From positions 1 to 58,536 of the forward strand of contig UQWM01000014.1 of assembly GCA_900544795.1 (NCBI GenBank): a stretch of DNA of 58,536 nt, in the 5' to 3' direction. The stretch comes from an uncultured Phascolarctobacterium sp. Its GTDB lineage: Bacteria; Bacillota; Negativicutes; Acidaminococcales; Acidaminococcaceae. Under the pieces are notes generated by a model that worked only from the letters and a program-made list of their open reading frames with translations, ran no database searches and was not told where the DNA came from. Made by a program: the position numbers and the translations under genes. How positions within the stretch are numbered: position 1 is the first letter of the stretch; each line of letters opens with the position of its first letter. This document shows positions 31,162 through 40,611 of this stretch, in pieces.

Positions 31162-34100
31162 TCAATCGTCTACAAGCCACTTGTCACCTAAAAGCTCGTC
31201 CAGTGCCGTATAGACTCCGGCCTCTTTGCCGTTGACCCAAAAGCAGCGTTCTACTTTGATCAATTTGCCCGAATCCACTAAATGTAAAAACACAGGCGTT
31301 TCGCCTTTGAATGTTTCAAAAATCCTTTTCAGGCTTTGCTGCACTACGCCGTTTTCATGCCGTTTCTCGATGCGGATGTGCAGATCGGGAGCAGCCTCTT
31401 TCAGCGGCTTGACCCTTACCGCCTGTATTTCCCGATCTCGCTCGTCAATGCTCAGCTTGCCCTCGACACTGATCGCATTCTCTAAAAACAGTAATCGAGA
31501 AGCTTCACGGTACACCTTCGGGAAAACAACGATCTCCAGCCGCCCTGTAAAATCCTCCAACGACAAAATCGCCATACTGTCACCCTGCCTGGTATTTCTG
31601 ATCTTACATTCCGTAATGATCCCCGCCACGCTGAAATACTTACCGTCCATATTTTCGGTAGCCTCCATCATCTTTCGAATAGGAATATAACGATGCATTG
31701 AACCGATATAGGCATCCAACGGATTACCAGTCACATAAAAACCGATCAACTCTTTTTCGTACTGTAAAATAGTTCGTTTGGGTATTTCATCCAGTTTCGG
31801 TATCAGCAGCTCATTCACATCGGCAAAACTGTCATCACCAAACAGCCCCATCTGCCCACTCTGATAATCCTTCTGATAATTACTGCCCAGATCCATCGCC
31901 TGCTCCATCACTGCCAACAATTCAGAACGCTTGTTGCCAAAGGAATCCATTGCGCCGCATTTGATTAGATTTTCCAGCATCCGTTTATTAACGGCCCTGT
32001 TGTCCACACGTTTACAGAAATCCAACAGCGATGTGAAGGGGCCATCCTTACGGGCGCCCAAAATACTGTTGATCGCGTTCTCACCAACATTTCTGACACC
32101 TGCCAGTCCAAAACGGATGATGCTTTCTTTATTTACCGAGAAACTGCGCCCACTTTCGTTCACATCAGGCGGCAGTATTTTTAAACCCATTCCGCGGCAG
32201 ACACTGATATACCAGCTCAGCTTTTCACTATCACTGATAACACTGGTCAAAAACGCAGCCATAAATTCCGCCGGATAATGAGCCTTCAAATATGCAGTCT
32301 GATAAGCCACCAGCGCATAGGCCGCCGAATGTGATTTATTGAAGCCATAGCCTGCGAAATGCTGCAGCAAAGCAAAAATCTCGCTGCTCAGCCCGGCGCT
32401 GATACCATGCTTTCTCTTCGCGCCTTCCACAAAAGCCTCGCGCATGGAATCCAGTTCTTTCGCCTTCTTCTTACCCATGGCCCGGCGCAGGATATCGGCC
32501 TGGCCAAGGCTGAAGCCTGCCATAACAGACGTGATCTGCATGACCTGTTCCTGATAAAGGATAACGCCAAAAGTATCCTTCAACACCGATTCCAGCAAAG
32601 GGTGCAGCATTTCTGCCGTTCTTTCACCATGGCGTCCAGCAATAAAATCTTCCACCATGCCCGTTCCCAGCGGTCCCGGTCTATATAAAGCAACTAAGGG
32701 GATCAGGTCCTCAAAGCTTTCCGGCCCCAAATCAGTTACCAGCTTCGTCATCCCACCGGATTCAAGCTGGAACACTCCCTGGGTATCACCCTTGCACAAC
32801 ATTTTACAGGTCGCCTCATCATCAAGGGGTATCTTATCAATATCTATCTTCTCGCCCGTATTCTCATAAATGAACTTGAGCGCGTCGCCGATCACTGTCA
32901 GGGTCCGCAGACCCAGAATATCCATTTTTAAAAGACCTAAACTCTCTATTTTATCTTTATCATATTCAGTCGTAATAAAATTTTCATTAGAAAGCTGTAG
33001 CGGCACATAATCCTTCAGATCCTCCGGTGCTATTACCACGCCGGCGGCATGGGTACCCGAATTACGCGGCATACCTTCCACGCTCTGAGCCAGATCGATC
33101 AGCCGTTTGATCTCGGCGTCGCTGTCATACAAATGTTTCAAGTCATTACTGGTTTCCAGCGCCCGTTCCAACGTAATGCCCAAATCACGGGGGATCAGCT
33201 TCGCCACGTTATCGACCACGCTGTAGGGCATGTCCAGAGCTCTGCCGACATCGCGCACAGCAGCGCGGGCCTGTAGGGTACCGAAGGTTATGATCTGCGC
33301 CACCTTATCTTTACCGTAGCGGTTGATGATGTAGTCAATAACCTGCTGACGTTTCTCGTAGCAAAAATCTGTATCGATATCAGGCATACTTACCCGCTCA
33401 GGATTTAAAAAGCGTTCAAACAACAGGTCATACTTCAACGGGTCGATATTAGTAATGCCCAAAAGATAGGCTACGATACTGCCGGCCGCACTGCCGCGCC
33501 CCGGCCCGACCGGTATATCATTTCTGCGGCTGTAACTAATAAAATCCCAAACGATCAGGAAATAACAATCATAGCCCATTCTATTAATAATACTCAGTTC
33601 ATATTCCAAACGGTCCCAAACCTGCCGCATCGGCTCTGGATAACATTTCGGCATCCCCTCTAAACACAGCTTGCGCAAATAAGTATCAGCAGTCAAACCG
33701 TCAGGGATCGGAAACTCAGGCAGCAGCAAATGTCCGAAACTAAGCTCTACATTGCAGCGCTCGGCAATTTTAGCCGTATTTGTCAAAGCTTCCGGGCAAT
33801 CGCCAAATTTAACCCGCATCTCGGCTTCACTTTTCAAATAAAACTGGTCGTTGGGGAACTTCATCCGTTTGGGATCGTCCACCGTACTGGTAGTCTGGAT
33901 GCACAGCAGCACATCCTGTGCGTCGGCATCCTCGCGCCGCACATAATGCAGGTCATTTGTCGCCACCAATCCCAAATCATATTTTTTAGCCAGGCGCTTC
34001 AGCTCGGCATTGACTGTATGTTCTTCTTCAAGGTCGTGGTCCTGTATCTCTAAAAAGAAATTATCCCTGCCAAAAATATCCAGATAATCCTGCAGGCTGC

Positions 34101-34566
34101 GTTCTGCCCCGTCCAGATTACCGCGTAATATCTGCACCGGTATTTCACCCGCGATGCAGGCACTCAAACAAATGATACCTTTGCTGTATTGACGCAGGAT
34201 ATCCTTGTCGATCCTCGGCTTATAATAAAAACCTTCCAAATGGCCTAATGAAACTAGCTTCATCAGATTATGGTAACCTTCGTCATTTTCGGCCAGTAAA
34301 ATCAAATGGTACATACCGTCACGGTTTGTTTTTTCAAACCGCGAGCCGTTTGTCAAATATACCTCGCAGCCAATGATCGGTTTAATACCCCGTTTTTTGG
34401 CTTCCTGATAAAAATCGACGACACCGTACATAACGCCGTGGTCGGTGATAGCCAGGTTCTTCATACCCAGCTCTTTGGCATAGCCTATCAGGTCACTTAT
34501 TTTAGCAGCCCCGTCCAGCAGGCTGTATTGTGTATGGACATGTAAATGCGTAAATGTTCCGCTCAC
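31162..34566 (-). CDS. dnaE: DNA polymerase III alpha subunit
   Basis: A 1134-residue replicative polymerase of the DnaE1 type. The PHP domain begins FTHLHVHTQYSLLDGAAKI; the palm has GPGRGSAAGSIVAYLLG and the catalytic SMPDIDTDFCYEKR. Tandem helix-hairpin-helix and OB-fold regions follow (FSVAGIITECKIRNTR). Length is normal. It is monocistronic here, between etfB and the sodium symporter, with an extended -10 promoter directly upstream. Confidence 0.97.
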   Translation of the reverse strand: MSGTFTHLHVHTQYSLLDGAAKISDLIGYAKELGMKNLAITDHGVMYGVVDFYQEAKKRGIKPIIGCEVYLTNGSRFEKTNRDGMYHLILLAENDEGYHNLMKLVSLGHLEGFYYKPRIDKDILRQYSKGIICLSACIAGEIPVQILRGNLDGAERSLQDYLDIFGRDNFFLEIQDHDLEEEHTVNAELKRLAKKYDLGLVATNDLHYVRREDADAQDVLLCIQTTSTVDDPKRMKFPNDQFYLKSEAEMRVKFGDCPEALTNTAKIAERCNVELSFGHLLLPEFPIPDGLTADTYLRKLCLEGMPKCYPEPMRQVWDRLEYELSIINRMGYDCYFLIVWDFISYSRRNDIPVGPGRGSAAGSIVAYLLGITNIDPLKYDLLFERFLNPERVSMPDIDTDFCYEKRQQVIDYIINRYGKDKVAQIITFGTLQARAAVRDVGRALDMPYSVVDNVAKLIPRDLGITLERALETSNDLKHLYDSDAEIKRLIDLAQSVEGMPRNSGTHAAGVVIAPEDLKDYVPLQLSNENFITTEYDKDKIESLGLLKMDILGLRTLTVIGDALKFIYENTGEKIDIDKIPLDDEATCKMLCKGDTQGVFQLESGGMTKLVTDLGPESFEDLIPLVALYRPGPLGTGMVEDFIAGRHGERTAEMLHPLLESVLKDTFGVILYQEQVMQITSVMAGFSLGQADILRRAMGKKKAKELDSMREAFVEGAKRKHGISAGLSSEIFALLQHFAGYGFNKSHSAAYALVAYQTAYLKAHYPAEFMAAFLTSVISDSEKLSWYISVCRGMGLKILPPDVNESGRSFSVNKESIIRFGLAGVRNVGENAINSILGARKDGPFTSLLDFCKRVDNRAVNKRMLENLIKCGAMDSFGNKRSELLAVMEQAMDLGSNYQKDYQSGQMGLFGDDSFADVNELLIPKLDEIPKRTILQYEKELIGFYVTGNPLDAYIGSMHRYIPIRKMMEATENMDGKYFSVAGIITECKIRNTRQGDSMAILSLEDFTGRLEIVVFPKVYREASRLLFLENAISVEGKLSIDERDREIQAVRVKPLKEAAPDLHIRIEKRHENGVVQQSLKRIFETFKGETPVFLHLVDSGKLIKVERCFWVNGKEAGVYTALDELLGDKWLVDD

Positions 34567-34620
34567 AGCAGTTCTCCTTCTAAAAACAACGTCGTTCTCA
34601 CTCTAAAATTCATACTCTTT

Positions 34621-34629
34621 ATTATACCA
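34621..34629 (-). promoter_or_regulatory. extended -10 promoter of dnaE
   Basis: TGGTATAAT on the minus strand, 54 bases before the dnaE start and identical to the element before rlmD. No convincing -35 box. Confidence 0.6.
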
Positions 34630-34698
34630 TAAATAGCCCTAAACTATGCAAAACTCTGACCGTCTACAACAGCAGCCTATGCCCCGCACCAAGCAAAA

Positions 34699-34730
34699 CA
34701 GCAGCACCTGCTCCAAGGCTGGCGCTGCTG
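34699..34730 (-). terminator. possible terminator of the symporter gene
   Basis: CAGCAGC (34699-34705) and GCTGCTG (34724-34730) pair just after the symporter stop, followed by TTTTGC on the minus strand. The stem is short and the loop long, so this is weak. Confidence 0.4.
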
Positions 34731-34736
34731 AAAATA

Positions 34737-36125
34737 TTAAGCATTTTTTCTTTTCATCAAAGTCCACACTGCTCCCGGCAGCAAAAACAAAAGATTGCAG
34801 GCCAAACTGGGAAACAAAGCATTGGCGGATTCCGGAAAGAGAAACGGCCATATACAAGCTATCAGTATCCCAGCAGCCATTGCCGCCAGCCCAGCCTTAG
34901 CCGGTATCAGACCTTTAGCAAAAACAATAAAGGTCAGCGGCAAAAAGATGCCCGCACCCCTAAAAGCCATCGACAGGTAATTCCAGTACAGCACCAGCGA
35001 ATCCAGCTGGTGAAAAACAAATATTACCGCGCATACTGTTACTGCCACAACTGAAAACCGGCTGATCCACAGCAGTCTTCTGACGTCCTGCATACCCAAC
35101 ATTTTATAAAAAATGTCCCGAGAGATCATCGTCCCTATCCCCAACGCCAAGCCGGCGATCGAACCTAACGATGAAATAAGCAGCCCAGCGATACCAACAC
35201 CACCAAGCCATTCAGGCAGATAGGTGCATAGATATAAGGGCAGCGCGTCGATAGCGCTGATCTCGGGATGGGCAGCGTGCATATACATCCCGATAACTAC
35301 CGAAGGCAAACCCACCGGGATCACAATCAGACCGGCAGCAACGCAACCAGCGGCAGCCGTTTTACTGTCGCGTGCCGAAAACAGCGCCTGCACATAAGTC
35401 TGAGTAGAAATAACGCCGATAAACATCGACGCAAAACTAAAAAGTCCGTCCTCGACGCCCTTGCCAAACAGGCTAAGCCAGGGAAACGCCGGAAAAGTGG
35501 CCTTGATACCTGGCAGACCACCCAAATCGCCATAAGCCAGAAAACCACCCACAAATACCGTCGCAAAAATCAAAGCCAGCTTAAACATACCTGCCAGACC
35601 TGAGCTGCTGATGCCACCAAAAAAAACCAGTGCCGCTACGATCACAACGATCAACGTACCGGCAGTAAATAAACTGACATCAAATAAACCGACCATCAGA
35701 TGGATAGAAGTAAGCATACTGGCAACGATGCTGAAAAAAATACCCGTCGTTGCCGATAAGCTGGCCAAAGGCCCGGCATGCTTACCAAAGTTGATAACCA
35801 AAAATTCCGAGATCGTCGTCAGCCCGCTGTTACGCAGGGGCCTGGCATAAAAAAGCCCCATTACCATCAGCCCGATGCCCGAACCCAGGGTAAACCACCA
35901 GGCCGTCTGCCCCAGCGTGAACCCCAGCTGCGCCGTACCAACAGTTGCCGCACCACCGACGATAGTCCCGATAATACTGCCTGCAACCATTCCTACACCA
36001 GCGCTGCGCCCACCTAAGGCATAGTCGTCGGCCGACTTGACCCTGCGCCCCGCATATATGCCCGGCAAAAGCGTCGCTACCAGCGTTATTACCATGCTCA
36101 CAAGCTGCACCGTTGTTAACTGCAT
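34737..36125 (-). CDS. sodium:solute symporter (SSS family)
   Basis: A 462-residue membrane protein with about 12-13 helices. The N-terminal GRRVKSADDYALGGRSAGVGMVAGSIIGTIVGGAATVGTAQLGF region is the family pattern (sodium site in the first helices), followed by GLTTISEFL and later GIAGLLISSLGSIAGLALGIG. The substrate could be an amino acid, pantothenate or a carboxylate; motifs do not decide. Stands alone, divergent from the LivJ-type gene across a 372-base spacer. Confidence 0.9.
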   Translation of the reverse strand: MQLTTVQLVSMVITLVATLLPGIYAGRRVKSADDYALGGRSAGVGMVAGSIIGTIVGGAATVGTAQLGFTLGQTAWWFTLGSGIGLMVMGLFYARPLRNSGLTTISEFLVINFGKHAGPLASLSATTGIFFSIVASMLTSIHLMVGLFDVSLFTAGTLIVVIVAALVFFGGISSSGLAGMFKLALIFATVFVGGFLAYGDLGGLPGIKATFPAFPWLSLFGKGVEDGLFSFASMFIGVISTQTYVQALFSARDSKTAAAGCVAAGLIVIPVGLPSVVIGMYMHAAHPEISAIDALPLYLCTYLPEWLGGVGIAGLLISSLGSIAGLALGIGTMISRDIFYKMLGMQDVRRLLWISRFSVVAVTVCAVIFVFHQLDSLVLYWNYLSMAFRGAGIFLPLTFIVFAKGLIPAKAGLAAMAAGILIACIWPFLFPESANALFPSLACNLLFLLPGAVWTLMKRKNA

Positions 36126-36497
36126 CTATTACACACCCTTACTAAAAATATTCCCTTCATACCCAAACAGTATGCTATTTCTAAATTTATTCGCTGCAAA
36201 ACAATTAAATCCTGCTACAAAAATAACCATTCACTATACTCTTGTGATATGGAAAGTATATCTTACTTTACACTTTTTGCTGTTTTTTAAGCTTCATTAA
36301 ATTTTTCTTGCATTATGCTTTTCCGTGAAGTACAATAGTCCTAGCGAAGAAACTCCTGGTTATGTTACCCGAATGCTTCTCCGGCAATGAGGCTTAGAGA
36401 AGTCAAATCTTAAGATTTGGCTTCTTTAATTATTTAAGCAAATTTTTTGCCTGCTTCGCTAACAGTGATTTGATTTTATTATGAGGGGGATCTATTA
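36126..36497. other. divergent spacer with a TnpB-type right-end relic
   Basis: 372 bases between two divergent transporter genes. The left 200 bases are AT-rich with no clear promoter. The right part holds the 36345-36430 relic described separately, then the GAGGGGGA ribosome site of the binding-protein gene at 36482-36489. Confidence 0.5.
36345..36430 (+). mobile_element. probable IS200/IS605 TnpB-type right-end (omega-RNA) relic
   Basis: The order GAAGAAACTCC, ACCCGAATGCTTCT, GGCAATGAGGC, then GAGAAGTC followed by a hairpin ending GGCTTCTT is the layout seen at right ends of TnpB-bearing IS605-family elements. The hairpin arms are 13 bases each with one G-U pair and almost no loop (36399-36411, 36412-36424). 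No tnpB coding sequence remains upstream. The call is from pattern memory; the hairpin may now serve as a leader terminator for the next gene. Confidence 0.4.
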
Positions 36498-37676
36498 ATG
36501 AAACTTACTAAGAAAAACCTGGCTCTCGCAGTAGGCAGCACGCTTTTGGCTATGTCGGTCTTCGTTAGCGGCTGTGGCAACAGCGCCGACAAAAATGCCA
36601 ACGCTATCAGGATCGGCGTCGTTGCCGAAATGACAGGTAACAACGCTTCCTACGGTACCTCGATCACCAACGGTATGAAGCTTGCCGTCCAACAGATCAA
36701 CGACAAAGGCGGCGTACTGGGTAAAAAAATCGAATTGGTCATTGCCGACAGCAAATCCGAGCCTGCCGAAGCGGCCAACGCCATGAGTAAGCTCGTCAAT
36801 CAGGATAAAACACCTGCCGTCATGGGTATTTTCACAAGCAGCGGCGCCATCGCGGCGGCCAATGTCAGCGAAAGCGCTAAAGTGCCGTTTCTTGCCGTCG
36901 GTGCTACTAATCCCAAAGTTACCCTGGACGACAAAACAGGCAATGTCAAACCCAACACATTCCGAGTCTGCTTCATCGACCCGTTCCAGGGCACCGTTGG
37001 CGCAAACTTTATTTTAAACGAGCTCAAACTCAAAAAAGCTGCCGTCTATATCGACAACAGCAGCGATTATGCTAAAGGACTGGCCGAATTCTTTAAAAAG
37101 GCTTACACGGAAAACGGCGGCTCTATAGTTCTTGAAGAATCCTATCTGCAAAAAGATTCGGACTTTAAGGCCGTACTTACCAAAATGGCAGCCGCTAAAC
37201 CGGAAGTCATTTATGTCCCCGGCTATTACGAAGAAGTAGGTAAGATCTGCAAACAGGCCCGCGAACTGGGTATCAATGTGCCCATCGTCGGCGGCGACGG
37301 CTGGGATAGCCCCAAACTGGTTGAAATAGCCGGTACGGCCGCACTCAACAATACCTACTTCACTAATCATTACAGCCCCGACTCTACCAGCGAAGCGTCC
37401 AAAAACTTTGTTGAATCATATGAAAAAACCTATAAACAAAAACCCGATGCTCCTGCCGTGCTTGGTTACGACGGAGCCATACTAATGGTCGACAGTATCA
37501 AACGTGCCGGCGTCTATGAACCAGCCAAAGTATCCGCAGCCTTGGCCGCAACCAAAGACTTTGAAGCTGTAACCGGCAAAACGTCGCTCAACGCCACCCA
37601 CGACGCAGTTAAAAGCGCCGTTATCGTAGGCTTTGAAGACGGTAAACAAGTTTACCGCGCAACAGTTAATCCCTAA
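36498..37676 (+). CDS. LivJ-type branched-chain amino acid binding lipoprotein
   Basis: A 392-residue type I periplasmic binding protein. A lipoprotein signal ends at VFVSGC (Cys26). The mature domain opens IRIGVVAEMTGNNASYGTSITNGMKLAVQQIN, typical of the Leu/Ile/Val-binding family, followed by the SGAIAAANVSESAKVP pocket segment and VPIVGGDGWDSP hinge. No LivHMGF permease genes follow, so it depends on a transporter elsewhere. A UUCG-loop terminator closes the gene. Confidence 0.93.
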   Translation: MKLTKKNLALAVGSTLLAMSVFVSGCGNSADKNANAIRIGVVAEMTGNNASYGTSITNGMKLAVQQINDKGGVLGKKIELVIADSKSEPAEAANAMSKLVNQDKTPAVMGIFTSSGAIAAANVSESAKVPFLAVGATNPKVTLDDKTGNVKPNTFRVCFIDPFQGTVGANFILNELKLKKAAVYIDNSSDYAKGLAEFFKKAYTENGGSIVLEESYLQKDSDFKAVLTKMAAAKPEVIYVPGYYEEVGKICKQARELGINVPIVGGDGWDSPKLVEIAGTAALNNTYFTNHYSPDSTSEASKNFVESYEKTYKQKPDAPAVLGYDGAILMVDSIKRAGVYEPAKVSAALAATKDFEAVTGKTSLNATHDAVKSAVIVGFEDGKQVYRATVNP

Positions 37677-37704
37677 CTGTTGTTCAGTAATTTCTCCTTT
37701 GCGG

Positions 37705-37732
37705 AAAAACGGGCTCTTCGGAGCCCGTTTTT
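37705..37732 (+). terminator. terminator of the binding-protein gene
   Basis: Perfect 12-bp stem AAAAACGGGCTC / GAGCCCGTTTTT with a TTCG tetraloop and a T run. Confidence 0.95.
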
Positions 37733-37749
37733 CATTGCCCGCAAAAGCT

Positions 37750-37778
37750 TTGCCATCACAGCAGGCATAGAGTATAAT
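37750..37778 (+). promoter_or_regulatory. promoter of the acyltransferase gene
   Basis: TTGCCA (37750-37755), 17 bases, TATAAT (37773-37778), about 45 bases before the start codon. Confidence 0.75.
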
Positions 37779-37822
37779 ATATAAGTTAATAACAAAACTT
37801 TACGCACAGGAAAGGAGCAGCC

Positions 37823-38950
37823 ATGCCGGAACGCAATCAAATCATCGACGACCTGCGCGGCGTCTGTATGCTCGGGGTCATAGGCATCCACGTCGGGTCC
37901 TTTGTTTTAGAAGCGCCACAGCCAAACAGCTTCTTATATATGCTGCTGGAAATACTCTCACGTTACAGCGTACCGGCCTTCTTCTTTATTTCCGGCTACG
38001 GCCTGTTCTGTCAATACCGCCCCGAAACGCAGTTCGCCTACCTGCCCTTTCTAAAAAAACGTTTACAGGGAGCAGGGCTGCCCTATGTGGTCTGGTCGCT
38101 ACTTTACCTGCTTTATTTTTCCTTCGTTATGCCCGGCTGCATCAACTGGCAGCCTACAAACCTGCTATTTCTGCTTTTTTACGGGCTGGCCTGCTACCAT
38201 TTATACTTTATGGTCATCCTGCTATGGTTCTATTTTTCCTTTCCCCTGTGGCACCGGCTGTTTGCCCTTATGCAGCGCTGCGGGCTCAAGCTAAGCTTTG
38301 CCCTGCTGTTTATCCTGCAAATAGCTTTCAACTACTGGACCTGCCACCCCGGTATCAACGCCAGCGAGCTGCCTGTTATCCTGCAAAACCTGTTTAACTA
38401 CCGGCTCAACTACCTGCCGCTGCACTATCTGTTCATCTTTATGCTGGGCGGCCTGGCTGCAATCTATTATAACGCCTTTATCAAAACCATCACCAGGCAT
38501 TTTACCGCCGTCAGCTGCTTTTATCTTTTCTCGCTGCTTTTTATCGGCGGCAGCTACTACTATTACTATCTCTATCACGGCTACAGCCTCATAATTTTAG
38601 TTAACACCTTCCAGCAGCTCAGTCTGCAGGGATTTCTCTATACCATCGGCTCACTGCTGTTCTTCTGCGCAGTTTTCACTAAAGCCGGTCTCAAAAACCA
38701 GCTGATGCGCTTCATCCATCTGCTGTCAGTCAATTCCCTCATCGTCTACTTTATCCACCCCTTCTGGATGGATATCATTAACAGGCTGTGCCTTGCAGGC
38801 GGCATCGTTATGACAACCAAACGCGTCATCGTCATTTACTTCCTGCTGGTACTCATCTCCGTCCTCTCCAGCATCGTTATCACAAGGATAGGCCAAAAGC
38901 TGCCCCTGCTGGCGCTACTGCTGACGGGCAAACGCCCTAAAAAAATCTAA
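37823..38950 (+). CDS. acyltransferase-3 family membrane protein
   Basis: A 375-residue integral membrane protein with about ten hydrophobic spans, of the OafA/NodX type that moves acetyl or other acyl groups to cell-surface sugars. The family start RNQIIDDLRGVCMLGVIGIHVGS carries the conserved Arg and His; YSVPAFFFISGYGLF follows, and near the C-terminus LIVYFIHPFWMDI. AAAGGAG precedes the ATG. It is monocistronic with its own promoter and terminator. Which surface polymer it modifies is unknown. Confidence 0.85.
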   Translation: MPERNQIIDDLRGVCMLGVIGIHVGSFVLEAPQPNSFLYMLLEILSRYSVPAFFFISGYGLFCQYRPETQFAYLPFLKKRLQGAGLPYVVWSLLYLLYFSFVMPGCINWQPTNLLFLLFYGLACYHLYFMVILLWFYFSFPLWHRLFALMQRCGLKLSFALLFILQIAFNYWTCHPGINASELPVILQNLFNYRLNYLPLHYLFIFMLGGLAAIYYNAFIKTITRHFTAVSCFYLFSLLFIGGSYYYYYLYHGYSLIILVNTFQQLSLQGFLYTIGSLLFFCAVFTKAGLKNQLMRFIHLLSVNSLIVYFIHPFWMDIINRLCLAGGIVMTTKRVIVIYFLLVLISVLSSIVITRIGQKLPLLALLLTGKRPKKI

Positions 38951-38962
38951 TCGTCCTGCCAC

Positions 38963-38997
38963 AAAGCATCTTGAACCACTTTCAAGGTGCTTTTTCT
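38963..38997 (+). terminator. terminator of the acyltransferase gene
   Basis: AAAGCATCTTGAA and TTCAAGGTGCTTT pair with one G-U and are followed by a T run. Confidence 0.8.
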
Positions 38998-39029
38998 TAT
39001 TCTGCCCTAGTAACTCAGTTCACAAACAA

Positions 39030-39058
39030 TTTACAAATAGCCGATTTTTTTGTATAAT
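39030..39058 (+). promoter_or_regulatory. promoter of the SNF transporter gene
   Basis: TTTACA (39030-39035), 17 bases, TATAAT (39053-39058); a second TATAAT-like string lies about 14 bases downstream. Confidence 0.65.
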
Positions 39059-39123
39059 TGTTTTTACTATAATTATTAATTTATCACTTGCGGTAAACGC
39101 AAAGCGAAAGGACCCACACCAAT

Positions 39124-40491
39124 ATGGAACGCGAAAATCTCTCATCACGACTTGGCTTCATCCTTATCTCTGCTGGCTGCGCTATCGGCCTTGGCAACGT
39201 CTGGCGCTTCCCCTTCATCACAGGTATGTACGGCGGCGCTTCTTTTGTACTCATCTATTTGTTCTTCCTGCTTATACTCGGCCTGCCCATCATGGTAGCC
39301 GAATTTGCCGTAGGCCGCGCCAGCGTGCGCAGTGCTGCGCTTTCCTTCGACGTGCTGGAACCCAAAGGCACCAAATGGCATCTTTACAAATATGGCGCCA
39401 TCGCTGGCAACTACATCTTGATGATGTTCTACACCACCGTCGCCGGCTGGATGCTCTACTACTTCTATAAAATGGCGACAGGCGCTTTCGTAGGCCTTGA
39501 CGCCCAGGGCGTAGGCGCCGTTTTTGGTGGCCTGCTGGGCGACCCGCTTACCATGACCTTCAATATGGTGCTCACCGTCCTCCTCTGCTTCGGCGTTTGC
39601 CTTTTAGGCCTGCAAGCCGGTGTCGAAAAAATCATCAAAACCATGATGCTGTGCCTGCTGGTGCTGATGGTAGCCTTAGCGGTAAATTCCATCTTTCTGC
39701 CCGGTGCGGAAGAAGGCCTAAAATACTATCTGTATCCCGATTTCAGCAAAACCTTTGAAAAAGGCATTGCCGAAGTTATTTTCGCCGCTATGGGCCAGGC
39801 CTTCTTTACACTCAGCCTGGGTATCGGCGCACTGGCCATCTTTGGCAGCTACATCTCCAAAGACCGTTCCCTGACCGGCGAAGCGGTTTTCATCACCCTT
39901 TTAGATACCTCCGTCGCGCTGATCTCAGGCCTCATCATCTTCCCTGCCTGCTTCAGCTTCGGCGTTAAGCCCGACAGCGGCCCAAACCTGCTGTTTGTTA
40001 CCCTGCCTAACGTCTTTAACGCTATGCCCTGGGGCCAATTCTGGGGCGCGCTGTTCTTTCTCTTTATGATGTTTGCTTCCTACTCCACCGTTATCGCTGT
40101 TTTTGAAAATATCACAGCCTGTATCCGCGACCTTACCGGCTGGAGCCGCAGCAAAACCATCTATGTCAACATCGGGCTCATCATCCTGCTATCCATGCCC
40201 TGCGTGCTGGGCTTCAACCTTTGGAGCGACATTCAGCCCATGGGTCCCAGCAGCAACATCCTCGATTTGGAAGACTTCTTTATTAGCAACAACCTGCTGC
40301 CCCTGGGCAGCCTTGTGTACCTGCTGTTCTGCACCCACCGCTATGGCTGGGGCTGGGATAACTTCATCAAAGAAGCAGATACCGGCAAAGGGCTTAAATT
40401 CCCTAAATGGATGCGTTTTTATTTGACCTACATCCTGCCGCTGATCGTTTTAGGTATCTTTATCAACGGCTACGCAGCCATCTTTAACTAA
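39124..40491 (+). CDS. neurotransmitter:sodium symporter (SNF family)
   Basis: A 455-residue transporter of the LeuT/MhsT type, with about 11 helices. The N-terminal LSSRLGFILISAGCAIGLGNVWRFPF holds the sodium- and substrate-binding unwound helix 1; FFTLSLGIGALAIFGSYI is helix 6 and GLIIFPACFSFG is the typical mid-protein segment. Substrate is probably a hydrophobic or aromatic amino acid. It has its own promoter and a terminator shared with nothing else; the IS200 element lies just downstream. Confidence 0.95.
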   Translation: MERENLSSRLGFILISAGCAIGLGNVWRFPFITGMYGGASFVLIYLFFLLILGLPIMVAEFAVGRASVRSAALSFDVLEPKGTKWHLYKYGAIAGNYILMMFYTTVAGWMLYYFYKMATGAFVGLDAQGVGAVFGGLLGDPLTMTFNMVLTVLLCFGVCLLGLQAGVEKIIKTMMLCLLVLMVALAVNSIFLPGAEEGLKYYLYPDFSKTFEKGIAEVIFAAMGQAFFTLSLGIGALAIFGSYISKDRSLTGEAVFITLLDTSVALISGLIIFPACFSFGVKPDSGPNLLFVTLPNVFNAMPWGQFWGALFFLFMMFASYSTVIAVFENITACIRDLTGWSRSKTIYVNIGLIILLSMPCVLGFNLWSDIQPMGPSSNILDLEDFFISNNLLPLGSLVYLLFCTHRYGWGWDNFIKEADTGKGLKFPKWMRFYLTYILPLIVLGIFINGYAAIFN

Positions 40492-40505
40492 ACTTTCACC
40501 CGTAG

Positions 40506-40535
40506 CAGCTCTGACAATGTCAGAGCTGTTTTTTT
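40506..40535 (+). terminator. terminator of the SNF transporter gene
   Basis: CAGCTCTGACA and TGTCAGAGCTG form a near-perfect palindromic stem followed by seven T. Confidence 0.9.
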
Positions 40536-40611
40536 ATGTCTTTATCCCCTCTGCTCCCGCAACCTTTAATGGTGTCCTTCTTGTTTTTAACTGCATTCGC
40601 TGTATCTAAAA

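Noticed and set aside
36498..36700. Possible ABC operon downstream of the LivJ-type gene
   Set aside because: A perfect terminator with UUCG loop directly follows the gene and the next gene is an acyltransferase.
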